A DNA stretch of 64,000 nt, taken from assembly GCA_015178975.1 (NCBI GenBank), contig WHVD01000003.1, forward strand, positions 1,302,001 to 1,366,000, read 5' to 3'. Source of the DNA: Hysterangium stoloniferum. Taxonomy: Eukaryota; Basidiomycota; Agaricomycetes; Hysterangiales; Hysterangiaceae. Shown one piece after another: positions 1 to 11,923 of this stretch (its first letter is position 1; every line of letters starts with the position of its first letter). The translations under genes were made by a program, and so were the position numbers. The notes below the pieces were generated by a model. It worked only from the letters and a program-made list of their open reading frames with translations, did no database searches and was not told the origin of the DNA.

Positions 1-1921
1 CCCCGCGTCAATGAGAACTTTAAGACACTTTTCATGACCATTTGCAGCAGCATGAAATAATGGCGTCCATTCATTGTACTTATCACTCGTATCGTATCCC
101 TCATGATCAATTAGGAGTTTGCAGACATCAGGATGTCCCTCTCTCGCAGCCAAATGCATTGGATATTCGCCATTACTGTTGGGAAGGCTCTTGGCACCAC
201 GTTCCGTTAATAGAAGTGCAATTTCGACTCGACCGAATTGACACGCTAATGACAGCGGCGATATGTCTCCCGTTTCTTTGACTGGGGTAACGCTGACGCG
301 AGAGTCCGCTAGAAGAACTTTAACGCACTCTACGCTGCCACATATAATGGCATGTATAAGTGGGCTATAGTCATCCATGTCACTTCCATCCGGAAAAATC
401 CCCGTAGCCAAAAGGCGTTTACAAACATCAGCATGGCCATTCATTGATGCATAATGGAGTGCAGAACGACCGTAGACGTCAGCGCGTTCGATATGCACAC
501 CTTTGGCGACACACAAATCGACAAGTCGAGCCTCACCCGCTATGGCAGCCTCATGTAGACAAGTCCGGCCATTGATATCGTCAATAAAGTGGAAGTCGAA
601 TGGTGAGCCTGGGAAGGTCATAACAATGTCAGCGAGAGGTGGAGTTGCCTCAATGGCTGCTTTCCACAAGATGCGATTAACGAGAGTCTGTGTCCCTTCC
701 TGATCCACAATATTACTGGCATGGCGGACTAAGTCTCGGACAGCATCCTCGTCGTTGAAAGACACGGCCTTTCGTAGATTACTCTCCAGATCATTGAATG
801 TACTCGAGTAAACGGTACGTTCCAAGGTAACTTGATGGCTAAAAATCACGTCTGTCACTGCAGAGCCTTGTAAAATAGGCTCAATGTTCACATTAGTGAT
901 ATCAACCAGGCAATCTGTTACTGTGTTCGAAAACATAGCAAGCAGCTAAAGTCGCATGTAATAATATCAGAGATGGCCAATAATATAAATATAGTAAGTT
1001 CTACAAACTTGTCGGTTGAATACGGGCTGAACCTCTACTTGACGAGCGAGATAAAGTTCTTTTGTGGTTGACTTTGATCGTTTATCCCATTTCTTCAATA
1101 TTTTGCGGAAACCAACAGCGTTGATCTCTACAAAATGCTAAGCATGTAATATGCTGCTGAGAATATCCGCATGGTGTAGCTAAAAGACAAACCTGAAGTT
1201 TAGCCAGATCACGTTCCAGTAATCTGAAGCCTTCCTCGACTGCTCTCCATTCAACGTGGTCCTTGGCAGAAAGCGTCTCATCCATAGCTTCAGGAAGAAA
1301 CCTCGACGCAGCGGCTTTCCTCTTAGATAACAGGGTTTCAAGCCGCAACTTGAGCTCGGCTTCTTTCTGCAGATAGAAGGCATTGATCTGACAAGACATA
1401 AGATACTGGCGGGGGGAGTTAAGCTTAATTCTGTACCTTTTCCAGCTCTCTCTCCAATTTGAAAAAGAAAGCAGCCTTGTATGCCTGGAAATTGGGACTC
1501 CTCTCGTCATCATTGTTGGATGATGCTGGAACTATGACTGAAGTTTGTTCTTCAGTCAGCGACCCTGGCGTCAATATTGTTGATGAAGGCCATAGAGGTG
1601 AATGGGGTTTACGAGAGGATGTTGGTCCTAAAAGATCACCGGGACGAATACCAATTGCTAACGCAGCAGCTTCTGGAGCAGGCCGACTTTTCGAAAGGGA
1701 GCTGACAATCTTTTTCAAAAATTTATAGTCCAAGTAATACTGGGACCATCCTATATTGAGGAAACGTATCAGGACACGTTGATGATATCAGGTAGTGGCG
1801 ACCACACACGACTTCTCGACGCTAGCTCACCTGGTATTTGTTCCGCCAAGATTTGCTTCCCAAACTACACTTAAACTGTTAGACCGCGATAAATGTTCTG
1901 ATGTGACATATTCACCTTCAT
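1..1921 (-). CDS. PHO81: PHO81/NUC-2-like SPX-ankyrin protein (3' partial)
   Basis: Phosphate-signalling protein of the PHO81/NUC-2/GDE1 type, usually SPX, then ankyrin repeats, then a glycerophosphodiesterase-like domain; the last would lie beyond position 1. Joined exons read MKFGKQILAEQIPGWSQYYL at the start, then the SPX core (FFKLERELEK, INAFYLQKEAELKLRLETLL, EINAVGFRKILKKWDKRSK). From about 930 down to 1 there are at least five ankyrin repeats (GRTCLHEAAIAGEARLVDLC, GRSALHYASMNGHADVCKRL, WTPLFHAAANGHEKCLKVLI). The first coding exon is only ATGAAG (1921-1916), followed by a GTGAAT...GTGTAG intron; a second intron spans 1830-1751. In the family, SPX binds inositol pyrophosphates and the ankyrin part inhibits a Pho85-type CDK. 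Product identity is strong; whether the GDPD part exists cannot be seen. Confidence 0.88.
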
Positions 1922-2114
1922 AGTAAATGACTGTAATCGCACATATATGGAGGTTTTTTGGGTGCCAGAAGCTACATTGTTTAAATAGGCGCCGCTACCG
2001 ATATAGATTCACTCCCCAGGCATCAAGTGTACGTGCGTCATTCCAAACTGGTCTTTCAGTTCCCCTTGATGGGGAAACTCGTCGTTGGGAAGGGAATAAG
2101 TACTAAATTACATA

Positions 2115-3471
2115 TTACACTAGAATCTTCCTCAACTGCCATATTTTAGCTGGTAACAAAGTCACAGGACATGTCCCTTTGTTCTCAACATGCGTATAAG
2201 CGCAGCGATAACAAAACACATATCCTGAAGGTAACGCTGTAGGATTGACAAGAAAAGTCCTGCAGATGGCGCATTCACCGTATTTGATATCATCGATTCG
2301 CAGGCCTTGTGGGTGAGGCAGGAGTATATGAGGCGGTGGGATAGCAGGACCTGAAGGGGATCTAGATAATGTGCGAGCAGGGGATGACGGCGAATACCAC
2401 CATTCGAGGAATTTGATAAAAAATATGGCGGTGGGTAGAAGAACTTTGAGAGAATTTAGAAGAAACTTGTGAGACAAGGTGAGCAACCGTTTTAATGAAC
2501 TGAGATTCCCCTTTTCCCAAAGTTTCGGGTTAACTGCGGACCGATTCAAGGTATTAAGCTTCTGGAAGAATTTTAGCCACCGGGATAAAAGTATCGATAA
2601 TTGATCCCACCATGTCTTCAGCTCCTAATCTGCGCACATCAACACCAATCCAGGCCAGCCATGGCCTATAAAATGGCGTTTTATCGAAGAGATATGCTAT
2701 ATTCCAAGCGACAAGCCATAATTCAAAAGCAGTCGCGGCCCAGGGATATATAGTTTTGAAAAGCCGCCCCAGTCGCTTCGATAGCGTCTAGCCATTTACA
2801 ATAAGACCATCAGTTAGTTCAATCGGGGAAAAACGTACTTGTGGGCGGTCGCTGGGTAACGGACCACCTATGAGGTCGGAATCAACCCCTCCTCCCAATT
2901 GTTCGTAGTAGTCCTGGGCCTTGGCCTTGAGGTACGGGATTCCAATCTGAGACGGAGTATTTAGTATCCTCTCTGGATTACGAGGGAAAAGCTGACGAGA
3001 AAAACCAGCGACTTCCAAATATCTTTAGATCGCAGCCTTCCTTCATCCACAGAACTGCCCACAGCAGAGGTGGATCGTTCAGTTTCTATCCAGGGCTTTC
3101 TTCTCCTTTTCAAGCCATAAAAAGCTTCTGCAAATGATGCACCTAGGGGAAATGAACAAGGCCTGTGGCAAGTAGTTGGAGGCCCGAACCGCACTTTCGG
3201 TTTTGAGATAGTGTCTCTCCACGAAAAACATTATCAACGCATAAAATTCCTCATGACGGTTGACGATCCGTAGGAGATAGCGGGGATGCCTTTGTGCAAA
3301 GACCTGGGATTGAACAACGACTATTAGCTAGCACATTTTTCAGTGAAACGAACTTACAGCAAGGACATATTTGAGGGCGGGTTGAAGCAAGTCCCGTAAT
3401 TGCTCTTGCGCAACCAATTCGAATAGTGAGGGCCGTTGTAAGTCACTACCAATGTCGTTGAAGAACTCCAT
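2115..3471 (-). CDS. PEX12: Peroxin-12, peroxisomal RING E3 ligase subunit
   Basis: Integral peroxisomal membrane protein of the PEX2-PEX10-PEX12 ubiquitin ligase, which recycles the PTS1 receptor. Translation begins [20 protein letters not shown] (start 3471), typical of PEX12 N-termini. The last exon (2549-2115) carries the C-terminal zinc-binding region [20 protein letters not shown] followed by [18 protein letters not shown]. This is the incomplete RING typical of PEX12, with fewer zinc ligands than a full RING. Hydrophobic stretches in the middle fit the PEX2/PEX12 N-terminal membrane domain. At least three introns interrupt it (one near 3357-3300). It is transcribed in the same direction as the PHO81-like gene with about 190 bp between them. 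The central exons near 2560-2800 are assigned only approximately. Confidence 0.88.
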
Positions 3472-3567
3472 CGTGCAAAAATTACATGTGATTGCAGCTT
3501 ACATAAGGAAATTTATTAACCGAGTCAAAAACAAAAAAACATATAGTGGACTACAGAAAAATGGAGA

Positions 3568-4281
3568 CTAGCGTTGCGACTGTGCTTCCCCTGAACCTCG
3601 CCCATTTTTTGCTAAAAAATCTCGGATGGTGGTTACAACCAACTACGCGGGGGAACAATTCGGGATCAAATCCGGGGGTTGTGACAGCACGGTTGAATCA
3701 CGTACATGATGATCCTCTTGGCTTGAACCGCCGTATGCAGCTACAACACCGATGGGACAGCAAGGAGCATTCTATTTGTAATGTTAGTATACGCCCTATC
3801 AAGGAACAGATCTGTAACACCTCAAGCCAAATTGGGAAAGCTTCATGTCAATCTATATCAGTAATAAAAGGTGTGCGAATGAGCATAACTCACCGCCACC
3901 ATTACATCTAAATTCAGGATATGGTATTCCTAAAGTTTCTGGCGTCTTTCCGATTGCTGCCATTCCCTTCTCAACGTAGAAACTGGAGTGGCCTGTCCGA
4001 TTGACAACTTTCACCATTCCTTTTATACAACACCACGAATCGAGGCTAACATCACCCATCCCAGCGCCTAAATCGCCAACGGTACATGCAAACAATGTGT
4101 GGCCACCAACGGTCTCTATACAGATAACTAGGCCTTTGCCCTTGCCGTGACGTGACGAGGCACGGAATCGTTTCCTAATTGAAAGCCCAAGAGTGACGGC
4201 CTCAGAACTAGAAAATGAAGAGAAGCGCAGTGTGTTTTCCTCTGACAATGCCTGGTTGGCGAGTTCAGCGTCGCTGGGCAT
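3568..4281 (-). CDS. HbpS-like / DUF336 (UPF0303, YBR137W-type) protein
   Basis: Small cytosolic protein of the DUF336 family, which includes bacterial haem-binding HbpS/GlcG and yeast YBR137W, reported with GET-pathway components. The start MPSDAELANQALSEENTLRF is at 4281. The family core follows: LGLSIRKRF, GLVICIETVGGHTLFACTVG, SWCCIKGMVKVVNRTGHSSF and LGIPYPEFRCNGGG. Splicing adds AFPIWLE, then NAPCCPIGVVAAYGGSSQED and HH, then LVVTTIRDFLAKNGRG, ending at a TAG at 3568. The last junction uses a GTACGT donor and a CGCGTAG acceptor. The EDHH...VV..IRDFL ending is as expected. Molecular function in this organism cannot be read from the sequence. Confidence 0.78.
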
Positions 4282-4872
4282 GAAGTCTGCAATGATGGTT
4301 TGTTATGGGGAGAGCTTGGGGGGGCACAGGTCAGAGACAAGAAGCTACTTGATGAATAGCGGCAATAGAACATGAGGAAACGCAGCCTAGAACGGGTCGG
4401 AATGGCGTGTCCGTGAGCTCTTCGTGAAAATGGTTCAAAGATTCGTAGTACTATCGTAAAAAGGAAAAAGCTGTCACGGTAGAGGCACGGTTGAAGCTAC
4501 GTGATCTCAAGAAAGGAGACATTCTTAAGCACGTGTTAGAAGCAACAGAAGTTCAAGTTCAAGTTCAAGTTGGCCTGCAAAACTCGCGCTGTCGTTTAAC
4601 TGCCTAAGTATAGGCGAAGGATAGTTCTGCAGATCCTAACCGTTAGTATTTCGCGGTCGTCGCCGATTAGCCCACCACGGCAAGATCGGCCACTGAGGTC
4701 AAGGCGTGGTGAAGCAGTGTCTTGTGGGCGTATTGACTGATTTTGGGTTGATGGATACCAAGTGCCCTCGTTTCCGCGCTTTTTTCAACACCCTTTAAGC
4801 TTCTCAACAGTCTCCCTCTTTTCAACTACTACTTCACTGATCTTTCCTTGAATCTTTCTTCACCTAACTGTT
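4282..4872. promoter_or_regulatory. Divergent intergenic region, DUF336 protein / chitin synthase
   Basis: About 590 bp between two divergent start codons (4281 minus, 4873 plus). No ORF looks real. A short hexamer run (GTTCAA, three to four copies) lies at about 4550-4570. The ~100 bp before the chitin synthase start are pyrimidine-rich (CCCTCTTTTCAACTACTACTT), as is common just upstream of fungal start codons. No clear TATA box was seen. Confidence 0.45.
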
Positions 4873-7800
4873 ATGGAGCAGGACCGTGACCATTTTAATA
4901 GAGGAAACACACCTCCCCAGGCTCCACCAGCCGATCCATTCTCTGATAGGGTGCAGAGGCCTCAAGTTCCATACGATGCACGCAGTTACTCCACACAAGC
5001 TGCACCATACGCCAGCAACGTGTCTTTGCCGGGAGATTTTCGCAACGCGCCATCGTATGCCGCAGCTCCAGATGAAGAAGAGGAAAAGCTGCTGGCACCG
5101 GGCGAAGGGTATGCAGGAGGGTTCTATCCACCTTCCAAGTGAGTCCTCACTCTACTATCGTCATTCTTCCTCGTCATTCAATGGCTTACCATCCGATGTT
5201 CAGTCCTCTGGATCCAAATGCTTATGGGGCACCCTTTGAAAGGCCTGCATCAACTGTTTCCTCGTCAACCGAAGGCGCTTGGAGACGTCGCCAAACCATC
5301 AAACGCGGTGTCACACGCAAGGTCAAACTTACTGGAGGAAACTTCATCGCAGAATACCCAGTCCCCACCGCTGTCCGCAACGCTGTTGAACCCAAATGGG
5401 CTGCCACGAATACCACTGAATTTACGTATGTACTATCGCAGTCTTTTAACCCAGATTATCTAACCATCCAACAAAAGCCATATGCGCTACTCTGCCGCAA
5501 CTGTCGATCCTGATGACTTCACGCAAACTAATGGATGGTCTCTACGCACATCTAACTATAATCGACCGACAGAGCTTTTGATAGCTGTCACGTCTTACAA
5601 CGAAGACAAACTATTGTATTCTCGCACTCTTCACAATGTGATGTTGAACATCAGGGTAAGCTAAAACAGCCAAGGAATCTCACATTATATTCATCCTTCT
5701 ATTCAAGGACATCTGCAAAACGAAGTCCTCTAAGTATTGGAAGCGTACTGCTGAGGAGGGTATACCTGGCTGGCATCGTATCACGGTCGCCTTGATCGTG
5801 GATGGCTTAGAACCTATGGACAAAAGTGTTTTGGACATTTTAGCCACGGTTGGCGTGTACCAGGACGGTGTTATGAAAAAGGATGTCGACGGCAAAGATA
5901 CTGTCGCACATATTTTCGAGGTAGGTTCAAGCCGTGTCCCCAACAGTGAAAACTCATCTCCTTTGCTAGTACACAACTCAAGTCTCAGTTGATACCACAC
6001 CGCAACTCATTCTCCCCCACGGCGAAGATCCAAACAACCTCGTGCCCGTACAGATCATCTTCGTCTTAAAGGCCAAAAATCAGAAAAAAATCAACTCCCA
6101 TAGGTGGCTCTTCAATGCGATTGGAAAATTCTTACAGGTATTATAATTACAACATTTCATTATGCATTGACAGACGTACACCATTTTCAGCCTGAAATAT
6201 GCGTTCTACTTGATGCTGGAACAAAGCCTGGTCACAAAGCCATCTATTACCTCTGGGAAGCCTTCTACAACGATCCCCATCTAGGAGGCGCTTGTGGAGA
6301 AATCCATGCTATGATTAAGGGCGGAAAGAAATTGCTCAATCCCCTGATCGCTACTCAGAATTTTGAATACAAGGTATGTACCCTTCCCTCAGGTCGCGTG
6401 TGAAAAGCCTATATTTCACACCGCAGATGAGCAACATTCTAGACAAGCCTTTGGAGAGCAGTTTCGGATAGTGAGTATCCTCCAGTCAGTTCCAATTCAC
6501 ATGATCAATTAGCTCCACAGCGTTTCTGTGCTTCCTGGTGCCTTTTCTGCATATCGGTATAAAGCTATTCTCGGACGACCTTTGGAGCAATATTTCCATG
6601 GCGACCACTCATGTTTGTGACATCATTGTCAAGAATACCCGAATTGAATTTACTCAGTTTCGTAAATTTAGTGGCCGATCGCTTGGGTCCCAAAGGTATC
6701 AACGGAATGACGATTTTCGAGAAAAACATGTTTTTGGCCGAAGATCGTATTCTCTGCTTCGAATTAGCCGCCAAAGCCAACGAACGATGGGTTCTTAATT
6801 ATGTCAAGCCATCAAAAGCCGAGACAGATGTACCAGAGAGTGCTGCAGAGCTCATTGGTCAGCGGCGTAGATGGTTGAACGGCTCTTTCGCGGCCTCGAT
6901 CGTGAGCTATTCGCTTGCTTGCAGTGACACGATCTGACTTTATGCATTAGTATTCGCTCTACCATTTCTTCCGACTCTATCGGTCAGGACATGGTATCAT
7001 TCGGTTCGTGTTTGCATCATGGTTAACGGACATCCCAACTTATATTTTTATAGGATGTTCTTCTTTCATATCCAGGCTATCGTAAGTCAAATATATTTGC
7101 AAGCAATGTCCACGCCCTCACAACGGCAACAGTACAACATTGCGTCCCTGATTTTTTCATGGTTTGCTTTGGCAAATCTATGGTTGACCTTCAGTTTGAT
7201 CATCGATCTCACCCTTAAACAAGGCATTAAAGTTTTCGGAACGGCCGGTATAGTGAGTACTGTTAGTCTAGGGGCTTTTCGTATGTGACACGTTTTAAAG
7301 ACGCACTGGGTCAATCTGGCGTTCAAATGGATTTATCTAGCCTTTTTGGCTTTACAAGTAGGATACCGTTTATTAATCTCTAGTATGTTTTCTCAACTGA
7401 CTTATTAACATAGTTCGTGTTAGCATTGGGCAATAGGCCTAAAGGCGAGCGTCTTACATACGCCATCACCCTCTGGTTAGTCAGAATACTATATGATGTA
7501 GGGACTGTTTTGAAAACCTGATCACAGGGTCTATGCATTTTTGTCTCTGTACTTGATCATATGTTCAATTTGGTTAACGGTCAATTCGTTCAGAGTACGT
7601 GCCAAATTTGCCGCATCACTGTTGTCTCTTTTTCATGTGTTTAATCATAGGCTCTCAGCTTCCAAAACGAGCCTACAATTGGGGACAAGATACACACTAT
7701 CCTCACGGGTCCTGCCGGTGTCTTGCTTGCGGCGTTGGTTTCTACGTTCGGTTGGTTTCTACTTTGAATTGCACGTTTTGTACATGACCATAATTGTCTC

Positions 7801-8660
7801 TAGGCATTTATTTCTTTGCCTCTTTCCTCTACGTGAGCTTCTGTTCATAGTTCAAGATATTATATTACTAACATACTGTCAGCGGGATCCATGGCACATG
7901 TTCTCCAGCTTCGTTCAATACTTGCTCTTAGCCCCTAGCTTCGTCAACGTTATCAATGTTTACGCATTTTGCAACTTGTCAGTACATGACAGATTTTGAC
8001 TTGATTCACTAGAGCTAATGTGTGTACAGGCACGATGTGAGTTGGGGAACGAAAGGAAGTGATAAAGTCGATGCTCTTCCATCCGTATCCTCCAAGAAGA
8101 CGAAGGAGGATCAGCCTGCGGTGGTCGAAGATGTCACAAAAGTTCAAGAGGATGTAGATAGCGCATTCAAAGAAACTGTTCAGCGAGCTGTCACAAAGAT
8201 TAAAGTTCAAGAGGCCATCGAGAAACCTACTTTGGATGTGAGCACCGTCCCTTGTTTGAGTCTAGCCAAGTCACTGAAGACGCTGATTGCAGGACGAGAA
8301 CAAAACTTTCCGCACCCGTTTTGTAGCATTTTGGATGTTAACAAATGGTGCACTCGTCGTTTCGATTGAAAACTTGAACGGAGTACCGAATGAAAACGAT
8401 CTGAAAGGTGATGAGGAGAGGTTGATTCAGAAACAGAACCTGGTAATATTTCATTGATCTGCGAGGACACCCTAATACTCATCACTTTAATATTAGTATT
8501 TCGAGGTCATTCTATGGGCAACCTTTGGACTGTCTGTTATCCGCTTCTTTGGAGTGAGTGCTGTGAGCAGTCGAATGGAAATTGCAATTAACTATCAAAT
8601 TTCCAGTGTCTCTTCTATTTCTTCAAACGCAATCTCTTCAGATGTTGTCGCCGCAACTGA
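4873..8660 (+). CDS. CHS: Chitin synthase (division 1)
   Basis: Membrane-embedded GT2 processive glycosyltransferase that makes chitin from UDP-GlcNAc. The N-terminus [20 protein letters not shown] is proline-rich and cytosolic. The conserved region starts at [17 protein letters not shown] and [16 protein letters not shown]. The catalytic core shows [89 protein letters not shown] and the hallmark [14 protein letters not shown]. Several membrane helices follow (about 6960-7900), then [13 protein letters not shown], a charged linker and a last hydrophobic segment with a basic tail ending at 8660. There is no myosin motor, which places it in division 1 (class I-III type). More than 15 short introns; those at about 5428-5477 and 6611-6671 were checked for frame. 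The exact class is not assigned. Confidence 0.92.
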
Positions 8661-8827
8661 AGTACTAACGCCCTCTAGTACATATCTACATGATTCCAGA
8701 TATAGATTATGGACACATCTGTCTGGCTTTGTAGGAATTTTGCGGTGCAGTCGTCGTGTAATTATTCTAAGATCGATCTGGTTATCGGACTAATGGCGTA
8801 GATATCCACATGCATATTGTCTTTATT

Positions 8828-9777
8828 CTATGAATACATTCCGAATTCACTACGATCGGGGTAATCGCGTTCTACAGTCTCGGCTGTCTGAGGTTCCAAG
8901 TGGGGTGCAAGCTGGATATTGGGTAAAAGAGTTTCCACCATAGTACGCAACTGATCCTCGCTCGGTCGTCCGTCCGTGGCTGGACCTAATGTCTCCAAAA
9001 CTTCCCGTATGACATCGTCCACCATGCGTACGGCTGCTTGAGGATCATCTTCATTTGTCTGTCCGCCGGTGGATTCTTGCCCCTGTTCAGATAAAGGTGG
9101 GAGCAGTGGGGTACGACAAGTCGGACATGAATTTCGCTAGTGCAGACAGTTGTTAGAGGGTGTGTAGGCCAGACAAGAACCTACGCATACCGATTGGCGA
9201 ATCCAAGTTGAGATACTTGAAAACAATTGGCAAATAGTTTAGGTCGCATAACAATACATGTTTTACAAAAAGCTATCACGCACTCTTTACGACAAAAGAC
9301 ACTTGATAAGGAGAGTGTGAGCAGTGATCTCTACTTGGACAAGCCGAGTCCGAATGTAGAAGGGTACGCACTGTTTGCAAGTATTTTCTAGACAGGTTAT
9401 GCCGAGATCTTCTACGGGATGAGCAGGGGATTCCACGACTGAGGCCATCTCCTCCTCGGCTAGATGAGCACGGAAGGGTACCAAACAGATCGGACAAACG
9501 CCATCTGTACAGCAGATCATAGCATGTCAGGACGAGTTCAGTCTATATATGTTACCTTTATCAACATCTTCTTCAGATAATCTCGGGAGTGTTGTTATTA
9601 AATCATCCAACCGCCTACATGTACAATAAGTCTAAGACTGCACTATTCCAGGGCGTGAAGCCACGAACAGAAGATTACCCACGGATCATGGGGTACATCT
9701 GGACCCAGAGCTAACAATGCCCGTGATAATGCTTGCAGTGTATTTGTTAGATTCCGAGACGATTCGGGTTCACTCAT
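8828..9777 (-). CDS. RING-finger protein (C3HC4 type), likely E3 ubiquitin ligase
   Basis: Begins MSEPESSRNLTNTLQALSRA at 9777, where the ATG lies in a TCACTCATGG context on the plus strand. The first zinc ligands are DGVCPICLVPFRAHLAEEE. After a long loop come ITCLENTCK and, across an intron (GTGCGTACC...TTATCAAG), HVFCRKE; a further exon gives RNSCPTCRTPLLPPL. C-P-I-C, C-x-H-V-F-C and C-P-T-C together make a complete RING. The tail is acidic and polar (RMVDDVIREVLETLGPATDG to FGMYS) with no other domain seen. It would act as an E3 ligase or adaptor; no substrate can be inferred. Exon borders between 9290 and 9130 are approximate. Confidence 0.75.
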
Positions 9778-10185
9778 GGTGGCGGAAAGGAACTTAATGG
9801 CAACTGTTCGGACTTACGCGTCCCACCATGTGAAGGAGCCAGAGCATTACGTACTTTACAACATACCAGGCGCAGTGCCAAGAAACACAAACACAATGAA
9901 GACATCAGAAACATACAGGAGTATGAAAACATATTCGACATATTTACGGAGGCATATCATCTGGGTGCTAGCTTGCTCAAAAGGGATTTTCATCATCGGC
10001 AACCATCCCATCGAATGCTGGGGCCGTTACTTCTGCTGCTTGTTCGGGAATGTCCTTTGGGATAATTGGTTCTGAATCTTCTGCAGGCTCCGGGTCCGCC
10101 TCCGCCTCCACGGCGGAGAATAATTGGATAGGTTTGCCTCTGCTCGAGAGTGTAAATACATAGATCCTTTGAGCAACCAGATGGC
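9778..10185. other. Intergenic / 3' flank with an unassigned open frame
   Basis: About 400 bp between the RING gene start and the stop of the Spo12-motif gene. On the minus strand 10234-9977 is open for 85 codons, ending in an acidic Pro/Glu/Ala-rich tail (AEADPEPAEDSEPIIPKDIP). It overlaps the last exon of the Spo12-motif gene in another frame and may be 3' UTR. I found no splice path that joins it to the upstream exon without a stop. Confidence 0.4.
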
Positions 10186-10515
10186 TCACTTGTTGAAATG
10201 CTTTTTCTTCGACTGGGTGATCTTCGCCGTACAAGGAGTCATCATCTTATCTGTGGGGGAAATATACTTGGGGTTGCTACAAGTCGCAAGCTTTAATCAG
10301 AACCGTAGAATCTAAATCGCATTTTCCAGCCCTCACCCTCCTTTTGCTGCTAATCTCTTCGCCAACATCGCTTTGGTGGCTTGGCCTGGTACTTGGAATA
10401 AGCCATGCGTGGTATTGCCAACAGGTGCTAATGGCTGCTGTACAACCGCAGCTTGTGCAGGATTGTGCATTGGGAGAATCACGGGAGAATCTGTGGGGGA
10501 TGTTGTGCTGGACAT
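10186..10515 (-). CDS. Small Spo12-motif protein
   Basis: Two-exon gene for a protein of about 89 residues. Exon 1 (10515-10337) gives MSSTTSPTDSPVILPMHNPA to AMLAKRLAAKGG. The intron is 10336-10277 (GTGAGG...TTGTAG, 60 nt). Exon 2 (10276-10186) gives NPKYISPTDKMMTPCTAKIT then QSKKKHFNK and stop. The block SPTDKMMTPCTAK...KKKHF resembles the short conserved motif of the Spo12 family (mitotic-exit/FEAR regulators in yeast, Wis3 in fission yeast), whose members are short and otherwise disordered. An in-frame ATG at 10560 would add 15 residues. Assignment rests on one short motif, so it is moderate. Confidence 0.55.
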
Positions 10516-10560
10516 GTTTCGAGGTCGTGAACTTCGCGTCAAAGTCTTTGTCAAGAACAC

Positions 10561-11135
10561 TTGTTGTGCAGCGCTAAATAAGGTTCAACAAGACGCGAAA
10601 CCAGTCACGTGGTTGGGCGTTAACTGATAATAACAGTGATGGAAAATGCCCGATGATTGTAATGATTTCTTTAGTTCTTTCCCCTTCAACTCTAGTCATA
10701 ATTATAGTGAGCCAATTACGTGGTCCACCACGATCATTGTCAGTAATAATTAAACATATCTTTCTTTATCGTGCTACCCACGTAACGAAGGAAGATTGCC
10801 ATCAAATTGTGGAAACTTGGTCTTATCACTGTGACGTGTCCACCAAACCGCTTGAAAGATAGAGAGAGATTGCTCTATTTCACGAAAAATATTCCAATAA
10901 AAAATGCGAATAAAAAAGCATTAGATGCAGATATCGCGAATATCAAATGAACGCTATACAACCCTTTTTTCCTTCGTTCATAGCCCATTTAGCTTCCATA
11001 TTAGCGGTTCGGTAATTGCCGAGACGTCCTTGGTGAAAAGACTGAGCAAACGCTCTAAAACTGTACATCCGCTTCCTTTTTCGCTGTCTCTTCGTCCCTC
11101 CGCTTTCACCGCCTCGCTCCTTGTCCTTCTTTACC
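10561..11135. promoter_or_regulatory. Divergent intergenic region, Spo12-motif gene / Rheb
   Basis: 575 bp between divergent genes, AT-rich, with no credible coding frame. The last ~90 bp before the Rheb start are strongly pyrimidine-rich (TCCTTTTTCGCTGTCTCTTC). No clear TATA element. Confidence 0.4.
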
Positions 11136-11923
11136 ATGACTAGCGATGTTTTGAAGAAGAGAAAAATTGCCGTGTTAGGTTCTCGCTCAGTCGGTGTGTG
11201 CCATCCCACCCCACGTGACACAGCTATCCTCAATCGGGCTTGTCCAGGAAAGTCCTCACTAGTTGTGCAATATGCAGAGAATCGTTTTGTCGAGGCATAT
11301 TATCCGACCATCGAGAGTACCTTCACCAAAGAGATAAACCACAAGGGGGTTGAATACGATTGTGACATCATCGACACTGCTGGCCAAGTCCATGATTTGT
11401 CCTAGACGTAGAACATCCAATCTAATCAGACTCTTTAGGATGAGTACTCTATCTTAAATCACAAGCATGCGATCGGAGTCCATGGATACGTCTTGGTCTA
11501 TTCGGTTGCTTCGCGCGCATCCTTTGAAATGGTACAGATCGTATACGATAAAATCATCAACTTTTGCGGTCTCCCGGCCATTCCATGCGTTATTGTTGGC
11601 CAAAAGCGAGATTTAAGTCGATATCGGTGCGTATGGCCGCCCTCTCTAACACATAAAGGTCTCCCTAATGTTATGTCAGAAGACAAGTTACCGAAAAGGA
11701 GGGACAAGACTTGGCTCAATCAGTGGGCTCTGCATGGATCGAAACCAGCGCTCGAAATAATGAAAATGTCGGTGAGTACTAGCTCTCTCATTCAGCGAAG
11801 AAGGGTTTCCGTTGAAAAAGCAATTCCCCTGTAGCACAAGTTTTCGAGCTTTGCCTCAATGAAATTGAGAAAGCTCGGCGGGGAGCTGCTGCGCCACAGC
11901 AAAGCAAGTGCTGCATAATGTGA
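11136..11923 (+). CDS. RHB1: Rheb family small GTPase
   Basis: Ras-superfamily GTPase that activates TORC1 at endomembranes. Exon 1 MTSDVLKKRKIAVLGSRSVG joins after an intron (GTGTGTGCC...TGTCCAG) to KSSLVVQYAENRFVEAYYPT, giving the Rheb P-loop GSRSVGKSS with Arg where Ras has Gly12. Switch I is YPTIESTFTKEI and G3 is DIIDTAGQDEYSILN. Next come GYVLVYSVASRASFEMVQIV, then VGQKRDL in the G4 position (usual form NKxD) and ETSAR for G5. The C-terminus APQQSKCCIM is a CaaX box for farnesylation. Start ATG at 11136, stop TGA 11921-11923, about five introns. Confidence 0.9.

Noticed and set aside
3546-3911. 121-codon plus-strand frame at the 3' end of the DUF336 gene
   Set aside because: It is antisense to the spliced DUF336 exons and introns and resembles nothing.
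8554-8793. 79-codon frame after the chitin synthase penultimate exon
   Set aside because: The chitin synthase last exon ([16 protein letters not shown]) uses another frame in the same DNA and ends at 8660.
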